In this document: one piece after another, positions 1 to 15,900 of the stretch | Position numbering within the stretch: the stretch's first letter is position 1 | How the letters are laid out: the number at the start of each line of letters is the position of its first letter | DNA from: Panonychus citri | Taxonomy: Eukaryota > Arthropoda > Arachnida > Trombidiformes > Tetranychidae | Length of the DNA stretch: 64,000 bases | NCBI RefSeq assembly: GCF_014898815.1 | Contig: NW_026515539.1 | Location: forward strand, 1,302,001-1,366,000 | Reading direction: 5' to 3' | Made by a program: the position numbers and the translations under genes | Notes under the pieces: model-generated | Databases searched by the model: none | Seen by the model: only the letters and a program-made list of their open reading frames with translations | Told to the model about the DNA's origin: nothing

Positions 1-506
1 GAAAGGGATGATGGTGATAATAATGGAGGTGGTGGTGATGAAGATGATTGTTTATGTATGTGTTGTGGTTGAGGTGAAGGTGAAGGTGAAGGTGATAACA
101 ACGGTGGTGATGATTCAAGTTTTTCTTCTTGAGGAAAGAAACTTTCTTCTCTAATTGGACTTAATTGTTTTTGAAAGAGATGACTACTATTGTTATCAAT
201 AGTAATGAGATTATCGTTCTGTTGATAATCTGTGTTGTTTTCGTTTTTACTTGTTATCTCCTCCAGTGCAGAATTTTTTTCTTCAGATTCTTCAACAGTT
301 ATTGGATTTGTTGCTGTAGGTTGGGGTGATGAAGATCGACTGGAAGATGGTGAATGTGAGGATGTTGACGAAGATGATGAAGGGGAAGATGTGACAGAAG
401 AAGAAGAGGAAGAATTACAATCATCGAGATTCATTTTGTCTCCATCACCAGGTGAATCCGATTCTTGGCCAACAGTAGCATCAGATGATTCATTTGCAGA
501 GCCTAT
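1..506 (-). CDS. Partial Ser/Pro-rich disordered protein exon, runs off left edge
   Basis: On the minus strand one frame is open from 506 to the window edge. It follows a strong 3' splice site: a long CT tract, then TTTCATTTAG, with AG at 508-507. The preceding codon in this frame is a stop (TAG), so the exon must be entered by splicing in phase 0 or start at the internal ATG at 434. The translation is rich in Ser, Pro, Glu and Asn, with poly-Ser runs, an acidic patch and SPSPSPSP near the edge, as in disordered N-terminal regions of transcription factors. No domain is visible in the part seen. It may be a downstream exon of the gene starting at 23270, but the phases do not join directly (that exon ends in phase 1), so at least one further exon would be needed. 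The plus-strand frame at 232-510 is a shadow of this one. Confidence 0.55.
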   Translation of the reverse strand, partial: MGSANESSDATVGQESDSPGDGDKMNLDDCNSSSSSSVTSSPSSSSSTSSHSPSSSRSSSPQPTATNPITVEESEEKNSALEEITSKNENNTDYQQNDNLITIDNNSSHLFQKQLSPIREESFFPQEEKLESSPPLLSPSPSPSPQPQHIHKQSSSSPPPPLLSPSSL

Positions 507-531
507 CTAAATGAAAATCACACCAAACGGA

Positions 532-562
532 AGAGAGAGAGAGAGAGAGAGAGGGAGGGAGA
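532..562. repeat. GA-rich microsatellite
   Basis: GA dinucleotide run just upstream, on the minus strand, of the splice acceptor of the left-edge exon. Read on that strand it is the CT-rich polypyrimidine tract. Confidence 0.8.
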
Positions 563-3500
563 TGGAGAGAGATGGAGATATGAAGAGATAAATGTAAATG
601 AAACATAGGAGAGAGAAAAAAGAACAAAGAGAAAAAAAGAGATCGTGTTAACAATTTAATTTTTCCCAAAAGTTAATAATCATAATGATGATAAAAAGAG
701 ATAAACTGAAGAGGAAAAGATGATGAAGATGAAGATGATTATGTTGATAACAAGATACACATAAGCTGAAAGACGAGCCAAAGATGAAGGATCAAAAAAG
801 GAGAAGATAAAATTGAGAGAGAGACGATGGTTAATCTTACAATTTGATGATATAAGAAGATAAAAGGAAAAGGCAAATGATGATAACAATCAGTTTTGAA
901 TGTTGATTCTTTGATTAGATAAAAAGAAGAAACAAAAATATGATACAAGGAAAAAATTATTGAATAAATACAATAAATTATTAGAAATTAGAAAGACCAA
1001 TGAAGTAACAGAAATAAAAGATCATCTGATTTGGAAAAGAAAAAGAAAAATAGACAGAGAAATAGACAGCGAAAGTATAAATTCGAAAGAGAAAAGTTTA
1101 TTTTGATTTTTAGAGGGAATTTTTTTTTCTCTTAATTAAAATTCACATTTTAAATCAATCATATTAATTTGGCCTTTTAATTAAGTTAATTTCTTGATTT
1201 AATTGTGAAGATTGTCGCTTATTATAAATTCGCTAATTGTGTTTATCTTAATTCTTTCTTAAATCAATCTGATTTGAATTGAATTTTTGATTAGTGTTAA
1301 TCTTTTTCTTTCCGCCATCTTGATTTATGTCAAATGTTTTCTTTTGATGTTAATTGAGATTAGATTTTTAATTTTTGTTTTTCTATTAATTAACTTTATC
1401 TAATCATTGGTGATCCTTTTTGATTTTCTTCTTGATTTCCCATTCCCACTTTTAAACTTTGGGCTGAGATTAAATTGTGATAATGATCGCAAACAACTAC
1501 AACTCATTTCTTTTCATCAACTTTAACCATGTGATTAGATGTAATTTCTGTTAATCGGTAATTATTAACAATTAACAAGTGAAAATGATTTTTCTTGAGA
1601 GAAAAGCAAAGATAACCAATCAATCAATCAATTAAATCAATCAGTGTTTAGGTGATTTGTTTCTTTTTCTCATTGACGGTTAATTATGATAATCATTCTC
1701 TTTGATCGTTTCAGTGATTCAATCATATTGGTGATCAAAAGATAAATCATCATAATCTGATACCAGAAGAAGAGGAATCATGTGCTCAAAAATTGATCTT
1801 CCAACGGTTTGATTACTAATTAGATTAAAATTAAATCTTCATCTTTGTTTTTCTTCCCTTTTTTTAGGCGCCATTTTATCCGTTACACTTTGTCTTCCTT
1901 TTCCTTTGTCTCTACCTAATATGTTACTATGGAAACTTGGAAGATTTTGGAGCCAAAGTGATCATTTTAATTTAGAAAAGAATAGAATTTATTTTATCTA
2001 AATTTCTTTTCTCATCTGTAATATCAATACCCTTTGGATAAATTGTTAATATCTTGTTAGATATTATTGACTTGTGAGGGTAAAAAGTGCCTCATTAACA
2101 TGGATAAAAGTGATTAAAGTTAATCACACCCATTTCTACGTATCAATTAAACATCATCCTCAGTGTGTATGTTATGTAGATGACGATTTCTGGTGCTGAT
2201 TAAATCTCTTCAATCTTGTGGAGACTTGAACAATCATTATGATTGTTATCTCAATCTTAATCTTCGCCATCACCAAGACTTGATCATCATATCGACGTTA
2301 AATTAATCATCTCTAACATTCTCCAAGATGAAAATGGAAATGGAAAAAGGTATAAGATGTTTTTTTTGTTTGATTTTTATCAACTAATATACTTTTTTTC
2401 TATATCTTTTTTCATTCTCTCTTTTTTTTCTCTCTCTCTCCCTCTTTTAATCAACTATCAGATCTGTTCAACATTCACTCAAACTGTGATCAGTCTTTGA
2501 CATCAAATAACACAAATAATCATTGACCTCGAGAGAGTTTTGGGATTTTATCTGTTTTAATGATCATCACCATTCTTTATCATCATAATAATCATAATCA
2601 TTATCCTCTGACAACCCACGATTTGGGTTCAATTGTTGGTACTCAGATCATCACAAGTAACTTTATCATCGGTAAAAATCATCATTATCATCAATGTATG
2701 AATCTATCCAAACAGTATTACAAATCATTTTGATATCAAAACCAAACCTTGATTTGATTTGATAGTAAAAAAAAAACTTCCTAATCATGACAATCTTTAC
2801 ACTAAATCACCAAAGGAGAAATTGGAAAAGGATAGAGATATCAAAACAACCGATGAAACTGACATTCCAACATTTAATTTGATAATTTGAGCATAATCAA
2901 ATACACCTACTGACTTTCTCGCAAATCAATCGGCACCATAAATTGTTCACAATTAAGGTTAAAAGACAAATGAAAGACATTGATAACAGCGGACAAAAAC
3001 TGGTATAAATAAGTTTGGGAAATTGATCGTTATTGCGACAATTAACTTTCACGATGATAAAATGATTACCTTAAGAAAAAAAGTAAATATCTTAATCTTG
3101 GTGACATTTTATCAAGCAAAGAAAAAGCCAAAGCAGAGTAACAACTTTCACTAATCAAATCATTATCATGCCCTAATTTGATTAAATCGTCAAGATTGAA
3201 TAATCAAGTATTACCCATAACCTTAAAGTAAATCTAAACTTAAAGTTAAACACAAACTGTGTAATCAATTTGATTGGACAAAGTGATTTACTTTCGCGAT
3301 ACAATAGCAATCGAAGTGGACTGATACCTGACCCGGACAGACAAACGACCTATTTCCCGATGAAAACTTATTATTAGGATTAGAATACATGAACAGTGCG
3401 AAAAAATCAATCATCTCAGTGAAACAATCTAATTAAGCTCATAAATCATTTGGAAACCACAACAACGACTGTAACCACAAACGAGATAATCAAGATACCA

Positions 3501-6500
3501 AAAGGCAAAAAAGATTCACCTGATAATCTAACTGTATATTAATAGTATTATAATAATTGTGATTTATTTGGTAACACGATGTGGTGGCCACTTAGAGCTG
3601 GAGATAAGCTAATTTATGGTTTGATTGATAAGATGGACTCTGAATGGGTTTAATTGTGACTTTGGATGTAACTTATACTCACTAATCTCAATCAAACAAT
3701 GTGATTTGCTGAATTTTCATTAAATTCAATATAAATTTACATGTATAATCTGATGCTCCTTGAGACTGGATAAGTTGATCAAAATATTTAAAATGTTGTT
3801 ACAGGGCCAAAGTTGATGGATAATAATCATTTTGACTTGCAGATTACATAAGAATCCGGTTGATTGGAAAGCATATAAAACAATCAAATGATGATTAAAC
3901 GTCGCAAGATAATTAAATGATTACGTTAATGGAATCATATGATTTGATAAAATGAACCTGGCATCAAATCAATTAAATAATTTACACATTCAACACACAT
4001 GTACACTTGATTAGGTAAGTTGATTTTGATTTAAGGTGATATTGGTTAAGTCAACAATTAAGCCAAACAATTAAAATCAGTTTAAATCAATTGATATTAT
4101 CAGTAATCATTTATGTCGATTTTTTTTCTCTTTCTCTCTCTCTCTTTTCAATTAGATATTGAAGATCCCACAATTGATTATGATTACAATAGACTATCAC
4201 ATTGGTACTATGGACTTTGCAAAATTTAATCAAATCATCATCATTATCAATTATTATAATCAAGATTGATCATCCTCACAACTTCATCATGATAAAATAC
4301 AATGATATCAATTGTTAAGGTAAAGTTACTCAGAGGAACTGGAAACATTGAAGATCATGAAAAGAATGGTTAGTTTTTTTTGCTCAGCATTTCTTGAAAA
4401 GTGTTAAATTCAATTAATTGTTATCATTTCAAAGAAATTTAAACTGATTGTCCCGATAAGAGCAATGATTAATCATAGTTTCAGCTCAGTAACCCATTTT
4501 TTTTATATCTTCTTTCATGATAGTTTTTACCATTCTCTCACATTATTATTATCATGATGTGGAAACAAACATTTTCATTGATTTTCATCATCATCATTGT
4601 AATAATAATGATGATAATACTTGAAGAGGATAATAATATGATGACAAAAATTGATAAAATAATAGTGCAAAAAAAACAACAAAAAATTAATCTAGTTCAT
4701 TATCTCTTATCATGATCATTTAATTTTCATCTCTCTGACTAAATGAATTCATTTGTCTATGAATGAGTATTATCATCGTAAACATTAACCAATGATGATG
4801 ATTGTTAGCTAATCAAAATATTGTCATTGCTTTTTGATTGTTGAAGATTTAGTTTCTCTAATTTTAAACAATCAAATTTTACACAAAAACTGCACAAGAC
4901 GGAAAATGATAACGAAGATGAGTGAGAGAAAGTGAAAGCAATCATCATGATTGTATTAACACCAAGTGAGAGAGAATGAAGAAAAAGTGGCAAGACAGAC
5001 AGATAACATTGACATTATTCTAGTGAAAAATAATGTAATGATGATAAACTTTTCATGATGATGATAATGACTAAAAAAACTCATAAAACCAGATCAATTT
5101 GGACCCAAATTTAAATCCTATCACAGGGACATCAACAGCTGATAAAATCTCCTGCAAACTCTATTGTTAAAAACTTTTTTTGGCAATAACTTTCATCTCT
5201 CTCTCTCTCTTTCTCACTCACTCTCACTCTCAGTATTCAGAGAAAGAGAAGAAGAAAGATAATCATCTGTTTCTTTTTCTTTTTCTCTTTCCTGCTTTTC
5301 ATTTTCATCTCTTTCTCTTCATTTTCTTCTTCTTTTTTTGATAAAATATAGTGACAAACGGCTTGATGGTGGTGTTGATGATACTGATACATTGATGGTT
5401 GAAGGCGATATGATGATGATGATGTTAGTTGATGATATCGATCAATGATGATGTCCTTATCCTTACAAAAGACTAACATTCAATGATTTGCGTTCGCAGT
5501 GAGATGATAAAAAAGAGATCAACCAGCAAAAGTTAACTTTCTCTTTATCAACAAATACACACACACATCAACAGTATCAATATTATCAACAATGGACTTA
5601 ATCACTGTGATCAAAAAGCGATTGGTCCGGAAATAGTTTTGTCATGTGATAGGGGCCAACACTCTGATCATACTGATTAGAAAACAACAGTGATTTCCAA
5701 GAGACTCCATTTTTAATGAGAGTCGATTCTCCAACAAAGTTATGAAGATGGCGAGGAAGATGAAGAAGAAGAAGAAGAAGATAAAACTCTTCAATTGACA
5801 GATCAACATATACGATGAAGACCAAGAGAAGAAGATAACAAGACAAAAGATACATATCATTCTAATATTATATTCGACGTGATGATGTGAAAGGGATGAC
5901 ATATAAACACAAAACGGATAAGATGATGATGATGATAAGAAGTTGATAAGAGAAGCAAAAAAGACAGAAAATGAGTAAGTATTTTTGTTATTGTTGCAAT
6001 TGATTTGATTGTATGAATAGATATTAATATAAGTTCATTTTTCTTATTGTTTTCAGATTAATCAAGGGAGCGGAGGATAATCGAACTGACCAATAATCAT
6101 CATCATCACCATGATGAGATAATGATAATATTAATGATCATCTTTTTATGTTATCAGTTTCATCATTTACTCATGTTTTCATTCAATAGTCAATATTTGA
6201 GTTTTTATATTGATGATGATAGACAATCATGTTCAAATCTGATTGTTGGTTTATGATTGATAATTACTTATGAACTATCACCACAACCACATTAAATCCT
6301 CATTGCAGTTAAATCAAGGATAATTAAACTATTTTCTAACAACAATAGAAATTAAATTGTACAAAAGAAACAACAAAAACAACAGGTAAGTTAATTGTCT
6401 CTCCGAAAAGTAATCAAAATGTTATATCATAACAATCAAATTATTCGGATTAAACATTTCAACTATCATAATGTTTCCCATTGCAGAGTAAAAAGAGATG

Positions 6501-9500
6501 TTGGATTTAGGTGTTAATCAGTTGGAATCAGATACAATTGAAGATTTGCTGTAGAAGATGAAAATTTATCATTTACCTCATCGTCTTCATTTGATGCTAT
6601 TTAACCTAAATGCTGCTGATAACCCACAACAATTTAATGTTATTTTCAAGGATTTCACTTGATGTTATATTATCACTCCCGAACCAGAGCAAAGTTAAAA
6701 AACATCGTCATCAACAACAACAACAAACATTATCATGATGATGATTATTATTATCATCATCTTATTTATTCCTATGATTTTCTGTGCCTTAGGAGCAGAT
6801 AGTTAGTGTAATAATCAGATTATGTCTCCCCTTGATCATCCTGCAATTTACTGATAACGGATTTTGCAAAGTTCACTTTCACAATCTCATCTTCATCTGA
6901 ACAGTTGACGTTTTTTTATATGTTACCATTTACTATCGATAATTTTATCAAAACTATTTGTGAACTTTTTTTCAAGTCTATCCTGTTATCTGTCTAATAC
7001 ACTGAAATTGACGATTCACTTTTGATTCAGTTGATTTGGTTTGATGATTCAATAGTAATAATAATAATGATACACAGATTTAGATGTGTAATCATGATGA
7101 TGAACAGAAATGATTCAAAGCTTTTGGTCAATATTAAGATGATAATATTTTCACATTTATGATTCCCATTGATGATAATGATGTTGCTGATGATCATCAA
7201 TTGATAAAGTAAATTATTTCTGTTTTTAAAGCTATTACTCAATGATAATAATTGATGATGTTGATTAAGGTGAGATTTTGGATATTTGCAATTAACTTTT
7301 TGGTTTCGTTATCATTTGCCAATATATTATTATTATTATTATTACCATTATGAGCCAAACTTATGATTACAATTAGTTTTATATTATCATTTTGTTATCA
7401 ACTAATTTTCATTCATTAGCTAATATAATAATTATATCATGATAATATTGGTTGTTTACCTTGAAAGCATAAAAAAATGATTATCAATTAGATAATCTTT
7501 ATCCTGTTTTACTTTCATTCTTGGTAACTTTATTTTTCCTCTTGCTAATCATGTTTAATCTCAGAGTATTAATGATTACAATCAATCATTAATTGTTGCA
7601 CTTTGATTTTAATTCTGTTTGTTTTTTGGTTACCTTTAGATTGTGTTTTGTTTATTAAATATTAGTCTTACCTTTTCACACGGATTCAATTGTAAATATA
7701 TTATTATGAAAGATAATCAGCAGATTTGATAGTAATTATAACGATGATTACGATTGAATTGTAAATTATCCTGAAATTTGATTGTGATTAGTTGAAGAGA
7801 ATGTTGAATAATATCATTAACTTATCATGAGGACTTTTTTCATTGGATAAATGATAATAATTAATCTAAATACAGTTTTATTAATTATGGTTGCAGTTGA
7901 TTAGCTAATTGTGATCTTTAAATTGGTTGTAATAAATTGTTACAATTTCAAACATTTAAGTGTAAATGATTTAATCTACATTGATTATCTTAGAGTGTTA
8001 TTAATACGTTAATGATTCTGGAAGATGTGATGACAAAACTCAGTGAAAATCTGAATGAAAAACAAAAATTGATGTCGACGATGAAAGTGATTACTGATTT
8101 TCCTATTTAATTAAAGGTTTCCTTTCATTCATGATCATTTTTATCAATCTCATTTCTGAGATGAGGATGAGGATGAGGAGGGTTAGGGTGGGGCAAAAGG
8201 TATCATGTTAATCTGACAAACCATGAAATGGATTCATTGAAATCTAAAGCAACCACAAGAAAAACCATCATCATTGAAGATGCAAAAGTCTGAAATAGGA
8301 AGAGAAGTGGATGATAAGAGGGGAGTGAGATCATAACAACATTAGTTATCATCCAAGGGAGAAGATGACAAAAAAAGGAGTTGATGATAAATCAATTTTG
8401 CCTGAGGTAACAAAAGACTAACAGTTAGAGTGAAAAACATGTGTAAATGTTGATGATGGTTTTGTTGATGTTTATGATGATGATGATGATGATGAACAAG
8501 ATGAAATATAAATAAGTTACTGAAGAAGATGAGAATTATTTGTTCACTTCCTCTTTCAACAATCTCCCACACCTCGAACTCCTTCATTTTGGTGTTAATT
8601 GTTTTTCTTTTATCTCACTTTCTTTCCCTCTCTCTCTCTCTCACTCTAATCATCAAGTCAGATCATCATCATTATCATTATCACATTACTATCAAAGATG
8701 AAAATTCAAACAATGGTGTAAATTATGTTTATACATGATAATGATTCAGATTCATGAACTTTTCTCAAAGTTATGGCTTCTCTTTTTTTTCACTCAATGA
8801 AAATAAAATGATGGATTCGGATGAAGATGATAATGTTGCTAATGATGTTAAAGATGATGACGAAGATCATCAACATGATGATAATGATACTGTTGGATGA
8901 TGATGATGATTGTTACAAAGAAGATCGATCAATTCATCAAGAAATTTCTTCTTCTTTCAACTTATTCTAATGATACTTTTTCACTGCAATCATTTTACAT
9001 CATCGTCACTTTTTGTCATCAACAATCATCATCATCTCAATCAACAGATCAGATAAACAACAAAAAATTGATGCATTTAACTTTCTTCCTTGTTGATGGT
9101 AAAAAAAATAAAATAAAATCGATTCTCAGATCAAAATCTCAGAACTTTTTTCTTTCACTTTTCCATGTGATCGATATTTTTTTTTATTACTGATCAGTTT
9201 GAAATGTCATTCGATTGATAATCCGTAATTGTAATCATGTTAATCGGTTACAATTTACATGGTACATAATTTTCAACATGATTAACCTGATTGAGTTCAG
9301 GTAATCATGACAATCATTGTGATTAGTTTCCAATCAAGGATAAAACATGAAAGATTACAAAGGTTAATCATAATCCGATCGATTTGTGGATTAACTTTAA
9401 TTGCTCAAGGATCAAGTGTATATAGAGTATTGTCTTAATCATTGCTCTAATTATTTGCCAAATAATAATCATCTAATTGATTGATTATTGGTGATGTTTA

Positions 9501-10907
9501 TCTTAATTAGTTGAAATGTAATTTAATATCTTTCTAATTGAATCATGATGATAATAAGTTAATAATAATAATGATGATGACAATCAATTGATAATCGTGA
9601 TGATGATTGTATGTAAATTATCATGTCTAATGATTGTTACCTAATTGTAACAATTAAATCTTATCATTTAAAGGGTCAGTATGAGCAGAAATTGATTGTT
9701 ATAATTGAAATCATTTGTAAATTGTTTCCATTTATATTTAGTGTATGTTAATTATATTGTTTGTTTTTTCTTGGTTGGTTAACTGATCTAATTAATGATT
9801 AAATTTAATGATGATAATTATACTAATTGTATATAATTGTAATTAAATTGTACTTAAATTATGTTGATATTTGTACCTTAACTTGATTGGATCAAAATTA
9901 AAGGTATTTTCATCATTCATATCAATTGATAATTAATTGTTAAGATAATCAAATCAAAAGCTATGTGATTAATTGATTAACCTGAATCAATCAATTAATC
10001 AACTACCAAAGTCAATAAGTCATAACTTGACAATCATAACTGGTTAATATCACAATCAAGATAATCGGATAAAACTAAATTGATAATTAGCTTGATTTTT
10101 TTTCCGTTTCCATTAACTGATCAATAATTATAATCAAAAATCATAGTTACAAATGATCAATTAATTGTTTAATTGATTGTGTGATTATGATGAAAATGAT
10201 TAATAAACAAAATCAAATTAAAGCCAAATATCAACTAAGAGACCAACTTTAATTAGTAATTGATTATCAATTGGTAAAAAACAAAAATAAATCACATGAT
10301 CAATACAATATCATACACTAATTAAATTGATAAAAATGTTACACAATCAATCATAATGATCATAATTAACTGATTGTGGTGATTAACAAATAAATGGTTG
10401 ACGCATTAAATTTACTAATCATGATTGAAAACAATATCATGTTGATATTAGTTGACAATTAAATTGTTATTTTTATTTTGTCAACTATAATCATCACCCT
10501 CTCATTATGACCACCTTAAATTGTCATAATTATTTTAATTATCTTAATCTGACTAGTTAATAATCAAGAGTTAGTTTAGTAAAAAAAAACAAAAACTTAT
10601 CAAGATTAACAATCAAGCGGGTTTTTTGAATAATCTTCATGATAATCTGAAAGGTAAAAAAACAGGGGAAGGATAAAGAAAGAGGAAAAGAAAGAGAAAG
10701 ACGATGAATTATCATCATCATCATCATTATCATTATCATCCTAATCATCACAATCTAAAAGATCATTTTGTAAATTAACTTTGAATATAAAAAAAACTGT
10801 GTAAAGGTTTTTAAGCTTTCAGAAATGAGATTATCTAATTCATTCATCTTATCGTAATCATCAAGCTGAAAAGATTCAAATTGTTGATAATAATTCATGA
10901 AACTCAC

Positions 10908-10936
<29 letters not shown>
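10908..10936. repeat. (ATC)n microsatellite
   Basis: Uninterrupted TCA/ATC trinucleotide run of about nine units within the gene-poor region. Confidence 0.85.
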
Positions 10937-10939
<3 letters not shown>

Positions 10940-11628
10940 CAGACAGACCAGATTGATTTGATAGACAGAGAAAGAAAGACAAAGATGATAAAAACCTTTT
11001 CTCATCAGTTCCTTTCCAAAATAAGCTTATCGTTAAAAGATGATAATTATTGATAAAGCAAGAAAATGATTAATTTAAATGATAATTGTCATGATAATTG
11101 TGTCGCTATTTAATTATGATTAATCCTTTTATTATTAGTTTTCATTTCTCCTTGAAGATTGCAATAAATTGATTGCTTGTGATACAATTTCTCGAGTAAA
11201 CTTGTTAACGATTATTGAAACAAATTAACAATTTAACATAATCTTCTTGAGGTTAATCATGTTTTCATTGGATTCTAGTGTTTATTTACATAGGAATTGA
11301 TCATTTCATCAGAACAGAAAGTTTAAAATTATAATCAAATCGGATGTGGATCTAAGAATGTGGATAATTATTACCATAGAATTAGTAAAGAGGGAGAGTG
11401 GAAGGGCTGATGAACTCTAAATCTCGGGCGTGTCTCAATTAAATCAAAAATTATTAATCTCATTCTCTCATCTTCACCATCATCATCCTCATCTTTTTCC
11501 TTTCTTCTTATCTTTTCAGGTTCTTATCATGTATCATTATCAGTTCCTATGTTATCCAGCGTAACCATTTTCGGAACCTGATTTCTGGTTTTTATATGTT
11601 GATGCTTATCGTTTATCATTCACATAAA

Positions 11629-11663
11629 GATGATGATGATGATGATGATGAGAGAGAGAGAGT
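11629..11663. repeat. (GAT)n followed by (GA)n compound microsatellite
   Basis: Seven or so GAT units pass directly into a GA run. Noncoding surroundings. Confidence 0.85.
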
Positions 11664-12954
11664 AAAGATTATCATCTGATTTCTATCTTTCTCTCTCTCT
11701 TTCTCTCTTTTTCTCTGTCCTGGAATCTTTCCATTCGTCCTCCTTTCTTCGTTCTCTCTCCATCATATGTTTTATCTTCAACGATCTACTTTATCTTCCT
11801 ACGATCTTCATCTTCCAAAGCTCGATCTTCTTTCATCATCATCATCGTTTTCCTATCGACAGTTACCATCTAAAGTAACTAGGAGCATGTAAAGACTGAT
11901 AAAATATTATATTGTATCTCAAGCGAGACCAGATCTTGTTCATCTTCATCTTCATCAGTTATCAACTTCCATCTTACTTTCAAATCTCTCTCCCATTTAA
12001 TCAGATCTAATTTCCATGACTCTCTTATATATTTTTTAATTTTATCACTTTATTTATCATCTTTAATCAGCCTTCCATTACAAAACATGTGATCAACAAG
12101 AAAACAACAACAACAACAACAACAAGAGACGGAGAGAAATCTTTTCTCTCTTCAAATTGAAACAAAACTTTTAATTATCAACATTGTGATCAAGTTACAC
12201 AATACATATTCGGATATTCAATGAAACAAGATGATAATCATCACCATGATGATCTTTAGTACTCTTTTCATTGGATAATTTTCTCTCATAAAGATTTTAA
12301 ACTTTTCTCTTTCAGAAACATTTTAAAGTCAAACTTTTTATCTTTATTGTTATTACTGAGATGATGAAGGATGAAGATGATGATAGAAAGATAGGTGATG
12401 GAAAAAGACCATTTTCTTCATCATCATAATAACTTTGTCTTCATCTTTGAGATGTTTTTATGATTTGATGTTAAAAATATGCGATATAAAGGTAGAGAGA
12501 GAGAGAGTCAAATGATGAATGACCATTGTAAGATATTGGATAAAGATTATTAGGTGAGTCTTGGTCATCATCATGATCACTTAGATGATGAAAAAGATGA
12601 TGATAATGGTCATAGAAATTTTTTCGACAATGATTGTGATCTTTTCCCTTTTTTCTGGTGTTCATGATTTGTGTGAATATCTTGATTTACGATGAGAGAG
12701 AAAAAAAGTAACTTTGATATACCTTTAAGGCAAGAATAGAGAAGACATAAAGAGAGGGGAAGAGGATAAGATGATGAAGATATTGTAATATTATTACTAT
12801 CATGAATACTGAATATAATGGATGAAACATATTATCAGAAAGTTTTCAACTCGAAGCCAAATCTAAAACTTTATTTACTAAAATCATCATTTACAATATC
12901 TGAGTGTAGATTTATTTAAATGGAAACTGATTCATGGTATTGATAAGAATTGTC

Positions 12955-12979
12955 GATGATGATGATGATGATGATGATG
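12955..12979. repeat. (GAT)n microsatellite
   Basis: About eight GAT units in noncoding sequence. Confidence 0.85.
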
Positions 12980-15900
12980 TCGAAGATGAAGAAAACTTGA
13001 AAGATATCAACTTTTTTCCCTCCATTTTAAAACATTTATCAGTTTTTTAACTCGAAACTTTTCTTACCTCTTCCGTCTTGTTTATCATCATCAAGTTTTC
13101 TTGCAACTTCCGCTATTAAGTCATAAATCTAGTGATAAAATAATCATCATTATGTTAATCATTATAAGTAGACCTGAGTTTTTTTCCAGCTTATATACGA
13201 AAACGTAAGTACAACAATCAACACTGAACATAATAAACTTAACAACTTTGATGATGAGATACACTAAATTACAAGGTAACAATTTATTCAGAGAGATGAA
13301 TTTAAAGTTGATAACAATTTAATACATCAAGTATAAATGTTAAATCTTATTAATATGATTTACTTACCAAGTAATAACCATAATAATAATGGATTAACAG
13401 ATAATCATAATGTTCATAATGTTCATAAGCTTCAGGTTCAGTTCATAAGTATATATGTTTTCACCATGAGTGTTTGCAAGTGATAACATTGGAATAAAAA
13501 AAAAATGGTTTATATAAATAAAGTTGATTACAATCATCCTTGGTGACCCTCTTAATCTGATTGTTATAATTGATTGTAATTGCTCATATTTATATAAATA
13601 TCATTGGTAAAAAGTTATAACAAAAGCTCAGAAAACTTTGGGTAACTATGGTTACTCTAGATAAGAGTTGATAACTATTTTGATTTAACTTTGTATTGGT
13701 GATAAAGTTAATTGTTGCAAGATGAAAGATGTAATCAAACAAAAAATAGAAACAATTAATTGATTTCTCAGGTTAATTATAGTCAAATTGATGGTGATTA
13801 AGAAAAGAGAATCAGAATTAGTGAATATCAAGCACTAGAATATGAAAACAATGTCAGAATCTGAAACATTTACTCTGTTTGGTTGTATTAGTTTTGGATG
13901 ATTAACATTTGATTATGGAACGTGATTCAATTTGTATTACAACAATTTAGCAATTTTGTTTCTCTTCCTCTATGTATACTTGTAAATATCTTGCTGACAG
14001 TAATATGATAAATCATTGAGACAATTTTTTCCACTCTCTCATTTATTTGATACAAAACTTTCATTCTATTCACATGGTAAGTGATATTTTTCCGCACGAA
14101 TTGAATTAAGATTGAAACTTGTTATTGTGAAAAACGATCATTTCAACGATTCAGATCAAAATTATCATCAACATGGAATCATAATCAACAAGATTATTGA
14201 CAATCGGCTGATTACAGGAAATGTATCTTATTTACAGAGTCAAACGTGCAAGAGGTGAAAAAAAAGGACAACAATCGACTTTGATGATTAGTAAATCATA
14301 TAAATGTAACTCAACTGATTACTATTAAACTGAATATGATGATCCAAAGAGAGAATCTATCATTTATGTCATCAGAATCATCATCAGCTGTTAATCATTA
14401 CCATGGAAATGACGATGAAAAAACGGACACCAACATGTTTTTATGATGTTTTATACTTTTTCTTAAAAAAGACTTAACTTCCTTGATGATGATTATGTTG
14501 ATTATTTTCATCATCATCATCATCACCTTTTCTTCCAGGCGATTCTCTCACTATCTGTCTCCGGATGTTATATTTACCCTAAGGGTAAGATATTTTTTCT
14601 TGGCTGTTTCATTGATATAATGATGATCATGATCATCAAGAGAATCATCATTTCAACACATACACACAATCACTCAAACACTATCATGTCATTTATTGGG
14701 AGATAGAGTAAGAAAAAGAGGAAAAAGAAAGAGAGAAAATGTAAGTAAATGATGAAAAGGAAGATAAGAAAGAGAAAAAGAAAGAGGGAGAAATCGATCA
14801 CCAAAAAACTAACAACAAATAAGTTGAGTTTGACTTATGAAAACTATTCACAGAGACATTTCTTCATATAGGAAATGTTTGATTGTGAATAGTTTGTTCA
14901 AGTGATCATCATGATGATTATTGTCATCATCATCATCCTCATATCGTCCAATTCTGACGGACAAAATACTATTTTCAATCATCATCTTCAATTGCATCTT
15001 CATCTCTTTTCAAGTATCTTTTTCTATTCATATGTTTTGACATCAAACTCTCAGCATCCTCATCCTTTTTTTTTATATATTACAATCTCATCCTTACAGA
15101 TCAACTTGTAATATCATCAATGGAGTTTTTTTCACTCTCTATCAATGATGATCATGAACATCATGTAATTTTGATTGTTGATGTATTCTCAGTGTATTTG
15201 ATTAAAATGATGTGTTTATAAATTGTGATAAATTGTTTGATTTATCAGGTATATCATTTTTAGGTGTTTCAAACAATTTGCTCATTGCAATTTTTAGCAA
15301 TTACAATTTAATTAGGGTTTTGATTAAGTTATCAGGGAGATTGTGATTATGATTTATGTTGTTGATTATCTTGTTGAACATTTGGTGTTAAACAATCAAT
15401 TAATCAGTTTGTCAACTGTTGATTTTGTTTCTTTTTTTCATTCAGAAATGTTTTCGAGTTGAAACTTTTTTTTTCAAGAGAAAAGTAATTTAACAATTTG
15501 TTGATTGCTAGTTGATTCTCTCCGTTAATCTGATGGTTATTAACCTAATTAATCTTGTTTTTGAAGCTTTAAATTAAATCCTCTAAGTGATACCGTTAAT
15601 TGATTATTAATGGATACGCTTAATTAATAGTTAACTTTAAATCATTTTGATTTAACTATTAATATTAATGTACATTTAAAATGTTACTGATTTTGTCTGT
15701 AGGCTCACAACAAGTTGTCATCAATGTTTAAAGTTAATTTACTTAAACATTTAGTTAATCATCACAATAATCAAATGGTTCATGATGATAATAATTATAA
15801 TCATCATGTTGATTAACTTTTCTCATTTTCATCTAATCACAATCACAATCTTAATCTTCAACCCACAATTAAATGAAAAAGTTTGTCAACAACAAACATC

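Noticed and set aside
5237..5902. Minus-strand frames of 80-86 codons
   Set aside because: Low-complexity Phe/Leu/Ser/Lys from CT, GAA and GAT repeats in overlapping frames.
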